The notes under the pieces: model-generated | What the model was told of the DNA's origin: nothing | Databases searched by the model: none | What the model saw: the letters and a program-made list of their open reading frames with translations, nothing else | Translations under genes and position numbers: made by a program | Origin: Taishania pollutisoli | Lineage (GTDB): Bacteria; Bacteroidota; Bacteroidia; Flavobacteriales_D; Crocinitomicaceae | Direction of reading: 5' to 3' | DNA: 64,000 nucleotides | Assembly (NCBI RefSeq): GCF_014518315.1 | Contig: NZ_JACVEL010000001.1 | Span: forward strand, 1 to 64,000 | In this document: one piece after another, positions 40,966-52,580 of the stretch | Numbering within the stretch: the stretch's first letter is position 1 | How the letters are laid out: the number at the start of each line of letters is the position of its first letter

Positions 40966-41943
40966 TTATTTTCTTGCTGAAATTAACTCATTGATTGGCT
41001 TCCCTTTTGCAGTTGGCATATCAATTTTCAGCATGTGTGCAATGGTTGCTGGAATATCGATCAACCCATATTCTGAATGTACTTCCTTTCCTTTTTCAAA
41101 ATCAGGCCCCAGGGCCAGTAAACTGATATGTGTACATCCGTCACACCTGCATCCATGGCTTTCAAACCCGTTTTTTTTCCCATCCAGGTGCCGTCCGTGG
41201 TCATTTGTGATATAAATGGCCGTCTTGTCTTTCATAACCGGATCGTTCTGCACCGTTTTCCATAAGTCAAGTGCAAATCCGTCCAGTTCTTTTATTCCGG
41301 CAATGTATCGCTCCCAGTTTCCCTGGTGTGCCCATGCATCAATATCAAGCAGGTTGATAATTGTAAGCGTTGGCTTATGTTCCAGAATCAATGCTTTAAA
41401 AGTGGGAAACATATCCCGGTCATTCGGGTACCCCATTCCTGAACCTTTAATGCCGCAATATGTGGAGGGCATATAGGTGTTCCACCACTCTCTGTTCTTC
41501 GTGTTCGCCAGCATTTCCAGCTTTCCCTTACTGGTCAGAATCCATGCTTTTCGTTTGTCCTGCTTGTATTGCTTGAGGTAGTACTGAAAAATATTCGGAT
41601 GTTTGGGCAATTGTTTCCCCAGGTTGGAAATCCGTTGGTAAACTCCCGTACACAACGCTGTATGTCCTGCATTTGTCAGGGTAACGCCATTGTTTCTGAA
41701 GTTGGTAAAAAACGTTCCCTCCTGTTTTAATACGGATGCCTGATTGGGAATCAAATGATGAGTGCTGTCCCCCCATGTTTCAGACCATCTTGGTCCGTCT
41801 ATCACGAGAATAATATGGTGTTTTGCTTTGTACTCAACGGGAGGAAGCTCATCGGTCTCATTCCGGACAAAACCACCTGTTTCCCAAGAAACTAACAACG
41901 GAAGAATAAGGATGATGACAATTTTCCAATAATAATTTTTCAT
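40966..41943 (-). CDS. Exported alkaline phosphatase-superfamily enzyme
   Basis: A 325-residue exported protein. The ATG at 41943 opens a signal segment (YYWKIVIILILPLLVSW). The alkaline phosphatase/sulfatase fold is indicated by the first metal site (HHIILVIDGPRWSE), the likely Thr nucleophile region (VTLTNAGHTALCTG), LDIDAWAHQG, and the second metal site ITNDHGRHLDG, followed by a Cys/His-rich HGCRCDGCTH. Members hydrolyse phosphodiesters, phosphomonoesters, sulfates or phosphonates, or transfer phosphoethanolamine. The lack of a Cys/Ser in a C-x-P-x-R motif argues against a sulfatase. The substrate is unknown. Confidence 0.82.
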   Translation of the reverse strand: MKNYYWKIVIILILPLLVSWETGGFVRNETDELPPVEYKAKHHIILVIDGPRWSETWGDSTHHLIPNQASVLKQEGTFFTNFRNNGVTLTNAGHTALCTGVYQRISNLGKQLPKHPNIFQYYLKQYKQDKRKAWILTSKGKLEMLANTKNREWWNTYMPSTYCGIKGSGMGYPNDRDMFPTFKALILEHKPTLTIINLLDIDAWAHQGNWERYIAGIKELDGFALDLWKTVQNDPVMKDKTAIYITNDHGRHLDGKKNGFESHGCRCDGCTHISLLALGPDFEKGKEVHSEYGLIDIPATIAHMLKIDMPTAKGKPINELISARK

Positions 41944-42027
41944 GTGTGTAAAATTAATCTTTTTTATCATGGAAGCTATTTTTTATAAGTTGTTTAACTT
42001 AATCACCGGAGCGAACTATCTTATCGT

Positions 42028-42035
42028 TAACTTTA
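42028..42035 (+). promoter_or_regulatory. -7-like element TAACTTTA for wecB
   Basis: One base from TAnnTTTG. It places the transcription start near the TTG at 42039-42041, so the GTG at 42063, which gives the usual WecB N-terminus, is the likelier start. Confidence 0.35.
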
Positions 42036-42062
42036 CCCTTGAAAAACGGAAGATTTCAACAC

Positions 42063-44491
<2,429 letters not shown>

Positions 44492-44508
44492 CAATAAAAA
44501 CAGATCCT

Positions 44509-44916
44509 ATGAATAAAAAAATCGTTATCACAGCCGCCGCTTTACTGGCATTGGCAATCATCCTGGGAGCATTCGGAGCACATGGATTGAAAGCAATCGT
44601 TTCTCCTGAAAAAGTAGAAAGTTTTGAAACCGGTGTCAAATACCAGTTTTATTCCGCTTTCGGTCTGTTGATTCTGGGGCTCAATACCGCGAAATTTCAC
44701 TTCTCATTAAAAGCCGTACATAGCCTATTACTGATCGGTACCTTCTTGTTCTCCTTTTCTATCTACTTTTTGAGTTTACAGGAGTACTGGCAGGTAAAAC
44801 TGTCGTTTTTAGGTCCTGTAACACCACTTGGAGGTGTATTGATGATCGCAGCATGGATGGTATTTATAGTGAAACTGGCCGCTTCATCTGCTGAGCCGAA
44901 AAACACATTAGACTAA
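44509..44916 (+). CDS. DUF423 (YgdD-like) small membrane protein
   Basis: A 135-residue inner-membrane protein with four helices. The conserved N-terminus (LALAIILGAFGAHGLK) and VKYQFYSAFGLLILG identify the DUF423 family, whose function is unknown. It starts 17 bp after the deacetylase-like gene and may ride on the same transcript. Its stop lies 5 bp from the convergent glycosyltransferase gene. Confidence 0.88.
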   Translation: MNKKIVITAAALLALAIILGAFGAHGLKAIVSPEKVESFETGVKYQFYSAFGLLILGLNTAKFHFSLKAVHSLLLIGTFLFSFSIYFLSLQEYWQVKLSFLGPVTPLGGVLMIAAWMVFIVKLAASSAEPKNTLD

Positions 44917-44921
44917 TGTCT

Positions 44922-45959
44922 TTAAACGTTTTTATCGGTAATAAATAATCGTTGATTCAAATCTGCATATTTGCTAACCCGCTTAAAATAATACGCCCAC
45001 AGGATGCTTCCTTTGTAGTAACCGTTTTTATTTGAGTTGTTAACCGATTTGCGGATTTCTTTTCGTTTCTTCAGTAGCGTTGAGAGGTTGGCGTACATGG
45101 AGAAATGGGAGGTTAAGACTGCCCACAGGTTTTTAAGTTCTCCTTTTACCAAAAAACGAACTCCTGCGATTCCGTCCAGGCACATCCGGGAAAATAATTT
45201 AGGAAACAACAACCCTTCATGATTTTTGACAATCATATATAAACTATTTCTGAAATTCAGGTATGTTTTTCGGGGAGACATATATGAAAGGGTTCCTCCT
45301 CCTACGTGATAGACAATTGATTTCGGTTCTACATGAAAGGAATAACCCAGCTTTTTCGCTCTCCAGCACAGATCAATTTCCTCCATGTGTGCAAAGAATG
45401 ACTCGTCAAACCCACCCAATCTGTGATAGACTTCCGACCGGATTAACAACGCGGCTCCCGTTGCCCAAAACACTTCAGTTGCACCATCATATTGGTGCTC
45501 ATCTGCTTCAATGCTATCAAAAATTCTTCCCCGGCAAAAAGGGAAATAATCCACGTCCAGGTATCCACCTGACGCTCCGGCATGTTCAAAATGATGTTTA
45601 TTGTGGTAACTCAGCACCTTTGGTTGGCAACCGGCCACTGAATCATCTGTCATCCGTTCCAACAACGGAGAAAGCCAGTTTTCAGTTACTTCAATATCCG
45701 AATTGAGCAACAGGTAATACTTTGACTTTACGTGTTTCAGAGCGTCGTTATAACCTTTCGCAAATCCTCCGTTTTCTGTATTAACAATGATTTCTACAGC
45801 GGGGTAATTCTCCCGGACAAAATACACAGAGTCATCTGTAGAAGCATTGTCTGCCAAAATAATGCGCGCATCTCCTGAGAAAGCAGTTACAGAAGGTAAA
45901 AACTGCCTGAGATAATTACAACCGTTCCAATTTAGTATAACAATAGAAAGTTCCCTCAC
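44922..45959 (-). CDS. Family 2 glycosyltransferase
   Basis: A 345-residue GT-A fold glycosyltransferase. The nucleotide-sugar region shows SIVILNWNG, the LADNASTDDS segment and LLLNSDIEV for the DxD-type site. The acceptor part carries the WxGG-like FDESFFAHMEEIDLCWRAK signature of rhamnosyltransferase-like members. A GTG codon is the start. The C-terminus is basic and partly hydrophobic, suiting membrane association. It belongs to surface polysaccharide or glycoprotein synthesis; the donor sugar is unknown. It lies 26 bp downstream of the GWxTD gene on the same strand. Confidence 0.9.
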   Translation of the reverse strand: MRELSIVILNWNGCNYLRQFLPSVTAFSGDARIILADNASTDDSVYFVRENYPAVEIIVNTENGGFAKGYNDALKHVKSKYYLLLNSDIEVTENWLSPLLERMTDDSVAGCQPKVLSYHNKHHFEHAGASGGYLDVDYFPFCRGRIFDSIEADEHQYDGATEVFWATGAALLIRSEVYHRLGGFDESFFAHMEEIDLCWRAKKLGYSFHVEPKSIVYHVGGGTLSYMSPRKTYLNFRNSLYMIVKNHEGLLFPKLFSRMCLDGIAGVRFLVKGELKNLWAVLTSHFSMYANLSTLLKKRKEIRKSVNNSNKNGYYKGSILWAYYFKRVSKYADLNQRLFITDKNV

Positions 45960-45985
45960 CGTAAAATTTTGTACAATTATACGGA

Positions 45986-47446
45986 TTAATTACCTAATAA
46001 CTGTCGCGCATTGTTACCCCATGAGTCCGGGTTGTATTCATTCGGATCATCTACGTTTCCTCTTTTAGTACTGCGGCTGTTCAATTCTGCCTGCCAACGC
46101 GGATTTTTAAGCTCTCCGATCATGTCTGAATGCAACAACCGGTAATTATTGTTAACCAGATCCGGATTGTAGAAGATGAATTTCTTGTTACTGTAGATTC
46201 CGATTTTATTATACTCCCACATCTCGTACGGATACTCAGAAGCTGAAAGTTCCCGGTCAAGCGTTCTGCTGGGCGCTCCGTATTGCAGGTATACACGTCC
46301 CCTGTCCGTTTCAAATCCGGGTTGGAAATTTGTTTTAAAGTTGGACTGCACAAACTGCACCTGTTCTTTGTATTTCATCCACGCCTCATACGGATTCATC
46401 GGATCGATGTGTTTCCAGATACCCTGAATCAGTTTGCGGGATTTCTCTTTGTCTTTCAGTTTCAATGTACTGAAAATCGTTTTTGCCTGCGCAGGACTGG
46501 AAATCGGGACCAGACTTGCTAAATAATAGCTGACACTGTCATCTGTGATCGACCCCTGGAAATGGGGATCCAGGATTAATTCAGCCGTGTTAACCACTTG
46601 TTCGGCGTCATTGCTTCGCTCAAATTCATATTGTTGAGAAGACAATTCATTTGCACTTCCATCCAAAACCGTCATATTGAGCACGTATTTACCGGTTGGC
46701 AAATTTGTTAAATCCAACGTTTTGAATACCGGTACAACAGCTGCTGTCTTGTGTTTTGTGGTACGGGTATACTCTCCTACCAACTGTTCCGTTTCACCAT
46801 TAATCACTTGTTGACGAATGGCAAAAACCGAATCTTCCAGTTGCCCGGAATTGTATACTTCGAAGTAAATCGGCAATGCATTCAACTCTGTCGGATAAAA
46901 TGTTGAAATCCGTGGTAAAATATCGTATCCTGATTTGGAAAAGATTGTTTCTCCGTTTGAAGGAGACGCAGACTCAGCAATCAAAATTTCGGAGATGGAC
47001 AATGCATCGGTGTATTCATCTACGATAAAATCAAATGCTGTTTTTATGGATGGATTCTGTGAATTTAAATCCAACAATTCGAGGGCGCATTGGTATGTTC
47101 CGGGAGCAAGAGCAAATCGCTTGATGTCATAGAAATCATCGACAATACCATCTACCATCAAAGGAGTACTCAACCGGTATGCGTCAGTAGCCACCACTTC
47201 CCCGTTTTGTGTGATGTCAATCATCACCGCCACTTCTCCTGCCAGATCTTTCCCTTGTGGTTTGTATGCCACTGTATAACCTACATATTGAAAATGTAAT
47301 TCAACGTAGTTTCCGACTTCAGGGGCTGAAAACTGCTTGGTCTGCAAATAAGCTGTCAGTCGCTTTCCTTTGCCCGTTTGCGCAGAGCTGATGAACGGAA
47401 CAAATAACAAAACAACAAGTAGCTGTATAACACCATTTTTTTTCAT
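45986..47446 (-). CDS. GWxTD-domain exported protein
   Basis: A 486-residue exported protein. The ATG at 47446 opens a signal peptide (VIQLLVVLLFVPFISSA). The C-terminal GWxTD domain is shown by NFQPGFETDRGRVYLQYGAPS, where the name-giving motif reads GFETD, followed by PYEMWEYN. The function of this Bacteroidota family is unknown; members are periplasmic or outer-membrane associated. It is followed 26 bp later by the glycosyltransferase gene. Confidence 0.85.
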   Translation of the reverse strand: MKKNGVIQLLVVLLFVPFISSAQTGKGKRLTAYLQTKQFSAPEVGNYVELHFQYVGYTVAYKPQGKDLAGEVAVMIDITQNGEVVATDAYRLSTPLMVDGIVDDFYDIKRFALAPGTYQCALELLDLNSQNPSIKTAFDFIVDEYTDALSISEILIAESASPSNGETIFSKSGYDILPRISTFYPTELNALPIYFEVYNSGQLEDSVFAIRQQVINGETEQLVGEYTRTTKHKTAAVVPVFKTLDLTNLPTGKYVLNMTVLDGSANELSSQQYEFERSNDAEQVVNTAELILDPHFQGSITDDSVSYYLASLVPISSPAQAKTIFSTLKLKDKEKSRKLIQGIWKHIDPMNPYEAWMKYKEQVQFVQSNFKTNFQPGFETDRGRVYLQYGAPSRTLDRELSASEYPYEMWEYNKIGIYSNKKFIFYNPDLVNNNYRLLHSDMIGELKNPRWQAELNSRSTKRGNVDDPNEYNPDSWGNNARQLLGN

Positions 47447-47551
47447 AACTAATAATTTACCAAATAATAAAGATACAAAAAAACAGAATCTCCCTTTCCC
47501 CGGAGGTCTGCTATTTAGCAAAGCTATCCTTTCCTTGATTAAACGGCAACA

Positions 47552-47869
47552 TTATGCCTCCGTTGTAGGAGTCCCGAAGTTCATACGTGCAACACCGTTG
47601 TGTTGTTCCACTTCCTGAATAACTCCAAACGTCTGTTCATATTTTTGAATATTTTCAGCCAGTGCCTTCATGAAACGTTTTGCATTCTGGGGAGTCATAA
47701 TGATACGGGACTTCACCTTTCCTTTCGGAACACCCGGCATGAGCTGAATAAAATCGCTGACAAATTCCCCCGGGGAATGTGTAATGATTGCAAGATTTGA
47801 ATAAATACCGGATGCTACATCTTCTGTCAACTCGATATTAATCTGGTTATCGTTGTGATTATTTTCCAT
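47552..47869 (-). CDS. DUF3467 family protein
   Basis: A 105-residue cytosolic protein. The ATG at 47869 is chosen since upstream extension reads through a non-coding divergent region. The family pattern is ASGIYSNLAIITHSPGEFV, followed by SRIIMTPQNAKRFMKALAEN and a C-terminal IQKYEQTFG. DUF3467 is small, widespread in Bacteroidota and of unknown function. It is divergent from rfbB across 144 bp. Confidence 0.88.
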   Translation of the reverse strand: MENNHNDNQINIELTEDVASGIYSNLAIITHSPGEFVSDFIQLMPGVPKGKVKSRIIMTPQNAKRFMKALAENIQKYEQTFGVIQEVEQHNGVARMNFGTPTTEA

Positions 47870-48013
47870 AGTTATTGTGCTTATAAAACGTATTTTCAAA
47901 TAAAATGCTAAGGTAGTGCTTTTGGATGGAAATTCCGCGTGATATGGCAATATTGTGTTTGGAAAATCGTACTTTAGCACTTGATAAAAAGTCCAGACAG
48001 ACAACGCAACGGA

Positions 48014-49069
48014 ATGACATACGAAAAAAACATATTGGTAACCGGCGGAGCAGGATTTATCGGCTCTCACGTCGTACGTTTATTGGTAAACAAATACCCT
48101 GCTTACAGAATCATCAATTTTGACAAGCTGACTTATGCCGGCAACTTAAGCAATCTCAAGGATATAGAACAGGCCACAAACTATGTTTTCGTGAAGGGAG
48201 ACATCGTTTCCCGCCCGGACGTTCAGAAAGTATTCCGGGAATACCAGGTTTCAGATGTCATCCACCTTGCAGCGGAATCCCATGTTGACCGATCCATAGA
48301 AGGTCCGATGGATTTTGTGCTGACAAACGTGGAAGGAACTGTCAACCTGCTACAAGTTGCAAAAGAGAACTGGAATACGGATCCGGGGCATGTATTTCAC
48401 CACGTATCTACCGACGAAGTATATGGTTCGCTGGGAGCAGAAGGACTGTTCTCGGAAACAACGGCATACGACCCGCGAAGTCCCTACTCTGCTTCTAAAG
48501 CGGCATCAGACCATTTTGTCAATGCGTTTTATCATACCTACGGGCTGCCCGTCAAACTGTCGAATTGTTCCAACAACTACGGAAGTCATCATTTTCCTGA
48601 AAAACTGATTCCGTTGATGATCAACAACATCATCCACAAAAAACCGTTGCCGGTGTATGGAAAAGGAGAGAACATACGGGATTGGCTTTGGGTAGAAGAT
48701 CACGCAAAAGCCATCGATCTTATTTTTCATACAGGAGCAATTGGTCACTCGTATAACATCGGCGGGCTGAATGAATGGAAGAATATTGACCTGGTAAAAT
48801 TCCTGTGCCAATTGATGGATAAAAAGTTAAACCGTAGCGAAGGGGAATCAGAACAATTGATTACCTACGTAAAAGACCGTGCCGGACATGATTTACGGTA
48901 CGCCATTGATGCAACAAAACTGGAGACAGAGCTGGGCTGGAAACCTTCCATCACTTTTGAAGAAGGATTGGAAAAAACCGTAGACTGGTACCTGGAAAAT
49001 CAGGACTGGGTACAGGAGGTAACTTCCGGGGAATACCAACAGTATTATAAAAACATGTACGAAGCATAA
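48014..49069 (+). CDS. rfbB: RfbB, dTDP-glucose 4,6-dehydratase
   Basis: A 351-residue short-chain dehydrogenase/reductase-type enzyme. It converts dTDP-glucose to dTDP-4-keto-6-deoxyglucose, the precursor of rhamnose and other deoxysugars. The ATG at 48014 gives the NAD-binding GGAGFIGSHVVR near the N-terminus. The catalytic set is STDEVYG (Thr, Asp, Glu) with YSASKAASD (Tyr, Lys). RfbA, C and D are not adjacent. It is followed after one base by the CpsB-like phosphatase gene, which points to a polysaccharide export function. Confidence 0.95.
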   Translation: MTYEKNILVTGGAGFIGSHVVRLLVNKYPAYRIINFDKLTYAGNLSNLKDIEQATNYVFVKGDIVSRPDVQKVFREYQVSDVIHLAAESHVDRSIEGPMDFVLTNVEGTVNLLQVAKENWNTDPGHVFHHVSTDEVYGSLGAEGLFSETTAYDPRSPYSASKAASDHFVNAFYHTYGLPVKLSNCSNNYGSHHFPEKLIPLMINNIIHKKPLPVYGKGENIRDWLWVEDHAKAIDLIFHTGAIGHSYNIGGLNEWKNIDLVKFLCQLMDKKLNRSEGESEQLITYVKDRAGHDLRYAIDATKLETELGWKPSITFEEGLEKTVDWYLENQDWVQEVTSGEYQQYYKNMYEA

Positions 49070-49070
49070 A

Positions 49071-49820
49071 ATGGGATTATTTGATCTTTTCAAACAAAAA
49101 AAGAAATCAGTCCCGATTGATTTCAGTCGGTTGGGAGCAGATATGCACAGCCACCTGATTCCGGGAATCGACGATGGATCCCCGTCAATGGATGCCACCA
49201 TTGCAATGCTTGCAAAGTTTGAATCACTGGGATATAAAAAAGTAATTACAACTCCCCATGTATACAGTGACTGTTATAAAAATACACCCGAGATCATCCT
49301 GGGAGGATTAAAAGAAGTGCAGCAAACCGCTCATCAGCTGGGACTGGACATTCGGGTGGAAGCAGCCGCTGAGTACTATTGCGATGAATACTTCGCAGCA
49401 TTGATCAAAACAGGAGAACTGCTATCCATTGGCAACAAATATGTATTAATGGAGTTTCCGTTCATGTCGGAACCTGATAACTGGAGGGAATTTATTTTTG
49501 GGGTTCAGACAGCCGGTTACGTTCCGATTATCGCTCATTTTGAACGCTATGTTTATTGGCACGGTTCCGTTGAAATTGCAAAAACAATGAAAGAACTGGG
49601 AGCAAAGATACAGTTGAACATCAATTCCCTGACAGGACATTACGGGCCGGACATTAAAAAGCAAGGTGAGAAGCTAATCGACCGTCAGCTACTCGATTTC
49701 ATCGCAAGCGATTGCCACCGCATTCAACACCTTTTATTGATGGAAGCAAACGCCGGACTCCCCTACCTGCACAAAGCAATCACGACGAATCAGTTGTTGA
49801 ATCATACACTTTGCGAGTAA
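49071..49820 (+). CDS. CpsB/YwqE-type PHP-domain tyrosine phosphatase
   Basis: A 249-residue cytosolic metal-dependent phosphatase of the PHP superfamily. The metal site starts with DMHSHLIPGIDDGSPSM and continues with TTPHVY, AHFERY and DCHRI. Relatives dephosphorylate the bacterial tyrosine kinase that controls capsule/exopolysaccharide chain export (Wzc/CpsD). No such kinase lies in the window, but rfbB is directly upstream with a one-base gap. The N-terminal FDLFKQKKKS stretch is typical of the Bacteroidota members. Confidence 0.9.
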   Translation: MGLFDLFKQKKKSVPIDFSRLGADMHSHLIPGIDDGSPSMDATIAMLAKFESLGYKKVITTPHVYSDCYKNTPEIILGGLKEVQQTAHQLGLDIRVEAAAEYYCDEYFAALIKTGELLSIGNKYVLMEFPFMSEPDNWREFIFGVQTAGYVPIIAHFERYVYWHGSVEIAKTMKELGAKIQLNINSLTGHYGPDIKKQGEKLIDRQLLDFIASDCHRIQHLLLMEANAGLPYLHKAITTNQLLNHTLCE

Positions 49821-49918
49821 TACAACATCAACCGAAACCGTCTGAACACCCCGATCGTTTTCCTGCTTTCCCGTAATTGTTTTGTACAGAAATGCAACGA
49901 TTTGTAATTTTTTCGTTA

Positions 49919-49926
49919 TACCTTTG
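49919..49926 (+). promoter_or_regulatory. -7 promoter element TACCTTTG for rluB
   Basis: It matches TAnnTTTG and lies 20 bp upstream of the rluB ATG. The nearest TTTG is 14 bp upstream of the element, a little short. Confidence 0.5.
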
Positions 49927-49946
49927 CATTTTAAATTCTGCTCGAG

Positions 49947-50864
49947 ATGAACACAAAAAGCACCGGTAGAGGTAAAACCTCCAGAACCGGAAAACCAAAA
50001 TCAGCTGCCGGAAAACCAGCAGCAAAAGCCAAAAACCCTGTAAAAAAGTCTGCTTCAGACAATCAAAAGCTAACAGGGAAAGCGCTAAAGGCAAAGAGTA
50101 AATACGTTGATTTTAAAGACAAACAGAAAAAAGGAGACCCGCTTCCGAGTTTCAATGAAAATGCTGTCCGGCTCAATAAATACTTGTCCAATGCAGGAAT
50201 TTGTTCCCGCCGTGAAGCAGATGTATTGATTGCTACGGGAGTTGTTTCTGTTAACGGAGAAATCATCACCGAACTTGGCTATAAAATCGGTCCGACCGAC
50301 GTTATAAAATATGATGGCGAGACAATCCGTGCGGAAGTTAAACGCTATGTATTGCTCAACAAACCGAAAGGGTTTATCACTTCTTCGGATGATCCGTATG
50401 GACGAAAAACCGTGATGTCATTGGTCAAAAAAGCATGTAAAGAACGTGTTTACCCGATTGGTCGGCTCGATAAAGAGACAACCGGTTTGTTATTGTTTAC
50501 CAATGACGGAGACATGGCAAAAAAACTGACACATCCCAAACACCGTGCATCCCAATTATTTGATGTGGAGCTCAACAAACCATTCAGTGTAGAAGACGTA
50601 GAAAAACTGTTGAAAGGAATTGACCTGGAAGACGGAACTTCGCGTTTTGAACAGGTTGAGTTTGTAAAGGGTTCTCCGCGGGAGTTAGGTGTTGAAGTAA
50701 AAGGAGGTAAAAACCAGATTGTTCGCCGTACATTTGAAGCCCTGGGGTATGAGGTCGTAAAACTGGATCGCGTTTCCTTTGCAGGGCTGACGAAGAAAGA
50801 TTTACCAAGAGGCTATTACCGTCACCTGACTGAAAAAGAAGTTGCGTTTTTAAAGATGTCGTAA
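49947..50864 (+). CDS. rluB: RluB/RsuA-family pseudouridine synthase
   Basis: A 305-residue rRNA pseudouridine synthase. About 70 N-terminal residues are Lys/Ala/Gly-rich and disordered, a frequent addition in Bacteroidota. An S4 RNA-binding domain follows (LNKYLSNAGICSRREAD), then the catalytic domain with Asp175 in GRLDKETTGLLLFTND. The target is probably U2605 (E. coli numbering) of 23S rRNA. The stop overlaps the start of the next gene by one base (TAATG), so the barrel-like protein is translated with it. Confidence 0.9.
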   Translation: MNTKSTGRGKTSRTGKPKSAAGKPAAKAKNPVKKSASDNQKLTGKALKAKSKYVDFKDKQKKGDPLPSFNENAVRLNKYLSNAGICSRREADVLIATGVVSVNGEIITELGYKIGPTDVIKYDGETIRAEVKRYVLLNKPKGFITSSDDPYGRKTVMSLVKKACKERVYPIGRLDKETTGLLLFTNDGDMAKKLTHPKHRASQLFDVELNKPFSVEDVEKLLKGIDLEDGTSRFEQVEFVKGSPRELGVEVKGGKNQIVRRTFEALGYEVVKLDRVSFAGLTKKDLPRGYYRHLTEKEVAFLKMS

Positions 50865-51739
50865 TGAAGCATATATTAACTATTCTCTTATTGGTTGTAC
50901 TCGTACTGCCTGCAGCAGGACAGAAACGAAAATACGCCAAAAAGAAAGAAGCGGATGCCAAAGGAACACTGTTCTTCTACTGGGGGTATAACCGGTCGTT
51001 TTACACTAAAAGCAACATTCAGTTCAAGGGAAGCGGATACGATTTTACGATGGCCGGTGCACGGGCTCACGACAATCCTTCTAAATTAGGATGGCATTAC
51101 CTCAATCCGACATCGCTGACTGTTCCGCAATTCAATGTGAGAATCGGTTACTACATCAAAAACAATTGGGCCATTTCTGTCGGATACGATCACCTGAAAT
51201 ACATCTTCGCAGATCACAACCAAGTGCGGTTATCAGGTTATATCGAGCCCGGACTGGATACGGAATCCAATCTTTCCGGAAATTACGACAATGTAGATTA
51301 CACCACTGACCGGACCAACTTTCACTATGAAAATTCAGACGGATTGAATTACCTGCGCGTTGAATTGACACGATCCTATCAATGGTATGAAACAAAAAGC
51401 GGATGGTTTGGATTTACAACCAATGCCGGTCTCTCCGCAGGAGCATTGTTGTCTTATAATGATTTCCGTTTTGCAGGTCAGAACGATATGCGTACCATTT
51501 CTCTTTCGGGATATGGTCTTTCGGCACATCTGGGACTTCGTTTTGAGTTTTTCCAGCACGTATTTCTGCAAGCCAACTACGGCGGTGGATTCATGCACCA
51601 GGTACATGTGAAGACACGACCGAATGATGTTTCCGCTTATGCACGGCATGCCTACGGTTTTATGGAAATGAATGCTGTAATCGGAGCGATGTTCTACATC
51701 CGCACTAAAAACAATTGTAACTCCTGCCCTACGTGGTAA
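50864..51739 (+). CDS. Outer-membrane beta-barrel-like protein
   Basis: A 291-residue exported protein with a signal peptide (HILTILLLVVLVLPAAG) and a mature sequence rich in alternating aromatic strands (TLFFYWGYNRSFYTK, FNVRIGYYIKNNWAISVGYDH, LSAHLGLRFEFFQHVFLQANYGGG), as in small outer-membrane barrels. It ends with three Cys in NNCNSCPTW-like order. No transport or enzyme signature is seen. It is translationally coupled to rluB and followed by a terminator. Confidence 0.75.
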   Translation: MKHILTILLLVVLVLPAAGQKRKYAKKKEADAKGTLFFYWGYNRSFYTKSNIQFKGSGYDFTMAGARAHDNPSKLGWHYLNPTSLTVPQFNVRIGYYIKNNWAISVGYDHLKYIFADHNQVRLSGYIEPGLDTESNLSGNYDNVDYTTDRTNFHYENSDGLNYLRVELTRSYQWYETKSGWFGFTTNAGLSAGALLSYNDFRFAGQNDMRTISLSGYGLSAHLGLRFEFFQHVFLQANYGGGFMHQVHVKTRPNDVSAYARHAYGFMEMNAVIGAMFYIRTKNNCNSCPTW

Positions 51740-51763
51740 GCAGGATACTTCATTAAAAAACGG

Positions 51764-51796
51764 AAAGTCATCCCTGAAGAAGCGATGGCTTTTTTT
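51764..51796. terminator. Rho-independent terminator
   Basis: AAAGTCATC and GATGGCTTT form a 9-bp stem with one G-T pair, an 11-base loop, a following T7 and a preceding A6. It can serve both converging genes. Confidence 0.8.
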
Positions 51797-51823
51797 AGTA
51801 TCAGTCAAGGTGCTGCTGTTCCT

Positions 51824-52573
51824 TTACATACGCTTCAGCAATTCCATGAATTCATCTTTCTTGCGAACAGAAAGCGGAATAGATTGTTTATTTTTCAGTA
51901 CAATTGTATTGCCGCCGTTCGCTTTCACATAATGATCAAAATAGGCCATGTTAATCAAATGTGATTGATGGGTTCTGAAAAAGTTGTGCGGCGAGAGAAT
52001 GGTATCGTATTCTTTCAGGTTGGTGGAAACAACCAGTTTCGGAGCATTGATGAAGTGAAACGTCGTGTAATTCTTATCCGATTCACAGTGAACAATATCC
52101 TGAACATGCACGGAATAAATCCGGTCAGCAGTTTTAAGAATCAGCTTTTGCAGATCTTTCGGACGTTCCATATTGGCAAACAGGTTCGCCAACTTCGCAT
52201 TAAACACTTCCTGTCCCAACAATCCCTCCACCTTTTTTACCGCCTCTGTCAGCTCGTACGCGTCCAACGGCTTCATCAGGTAATCTATTGCAGAAAAGCG
52301 GAAAGCACGTACTGCGTAATCTTCATGTCCGGTGATAAAGATGACTTTGAAATTAACCGGAGAGAGTTGCTGCAGTAAATCAAAACCGGTACCATCCGGC
52401 ATATCTACATCCAGGAATACCAAATCCGGGGTCAGTTCTCTGATTAACCGCACTCCTGAAGCCACGGAATCGGCCTGCCCCACAACAGTAACCGAGGGAC
52501 AATGGGAGCGGATTAATGTTATGTATTCTTCACGAATCGATTCAATATCTTCAATGATAACAGCTCTAAGCAT
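51824..52573 (-). CDS. LytTR-type response regulator
   Basis: A 249-residue regulator. ATG 52573 opens the receiver (LRAVIIEDIESIREEYI); the phospho-acceptor Asp lies in LVFLDVDMPDG and the Lys in YLMKPLDAYE. The C-terminal LytTR DNA-binding domain shows FRTHQSHLINMAYFD and ends with IPLSVRKKDEF. It follows the sensor kinase by 7 bp, so the pair is a LytS/LytTR-type two-component system. Targets are unknown. Confidence 0.94.
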   Translation of the reverse strand: MLRAVIIEDIESIREEYITLIRSHCPSVTVVGQADSVASGVRLIRELTPDLVFLDVDMPDGTGFDLLQQLSPVNFKVIFITGHEDYAVRAFRFSAIDYLMKPLDAYELTEAVKKVEGLLGQEVFNAKLANLFANMERPKDLQKLILKTADRIYSVHVQDIVHCESDKNYTTFHFINAPKLVVSTNLKEYDTILSPHNFFRTHQSHLINMAYFDHYVKANGGNTIVLKNKQSIPLSVRKKDEFMELLKRM

Positions 52574-52580
52574 ATCTCTT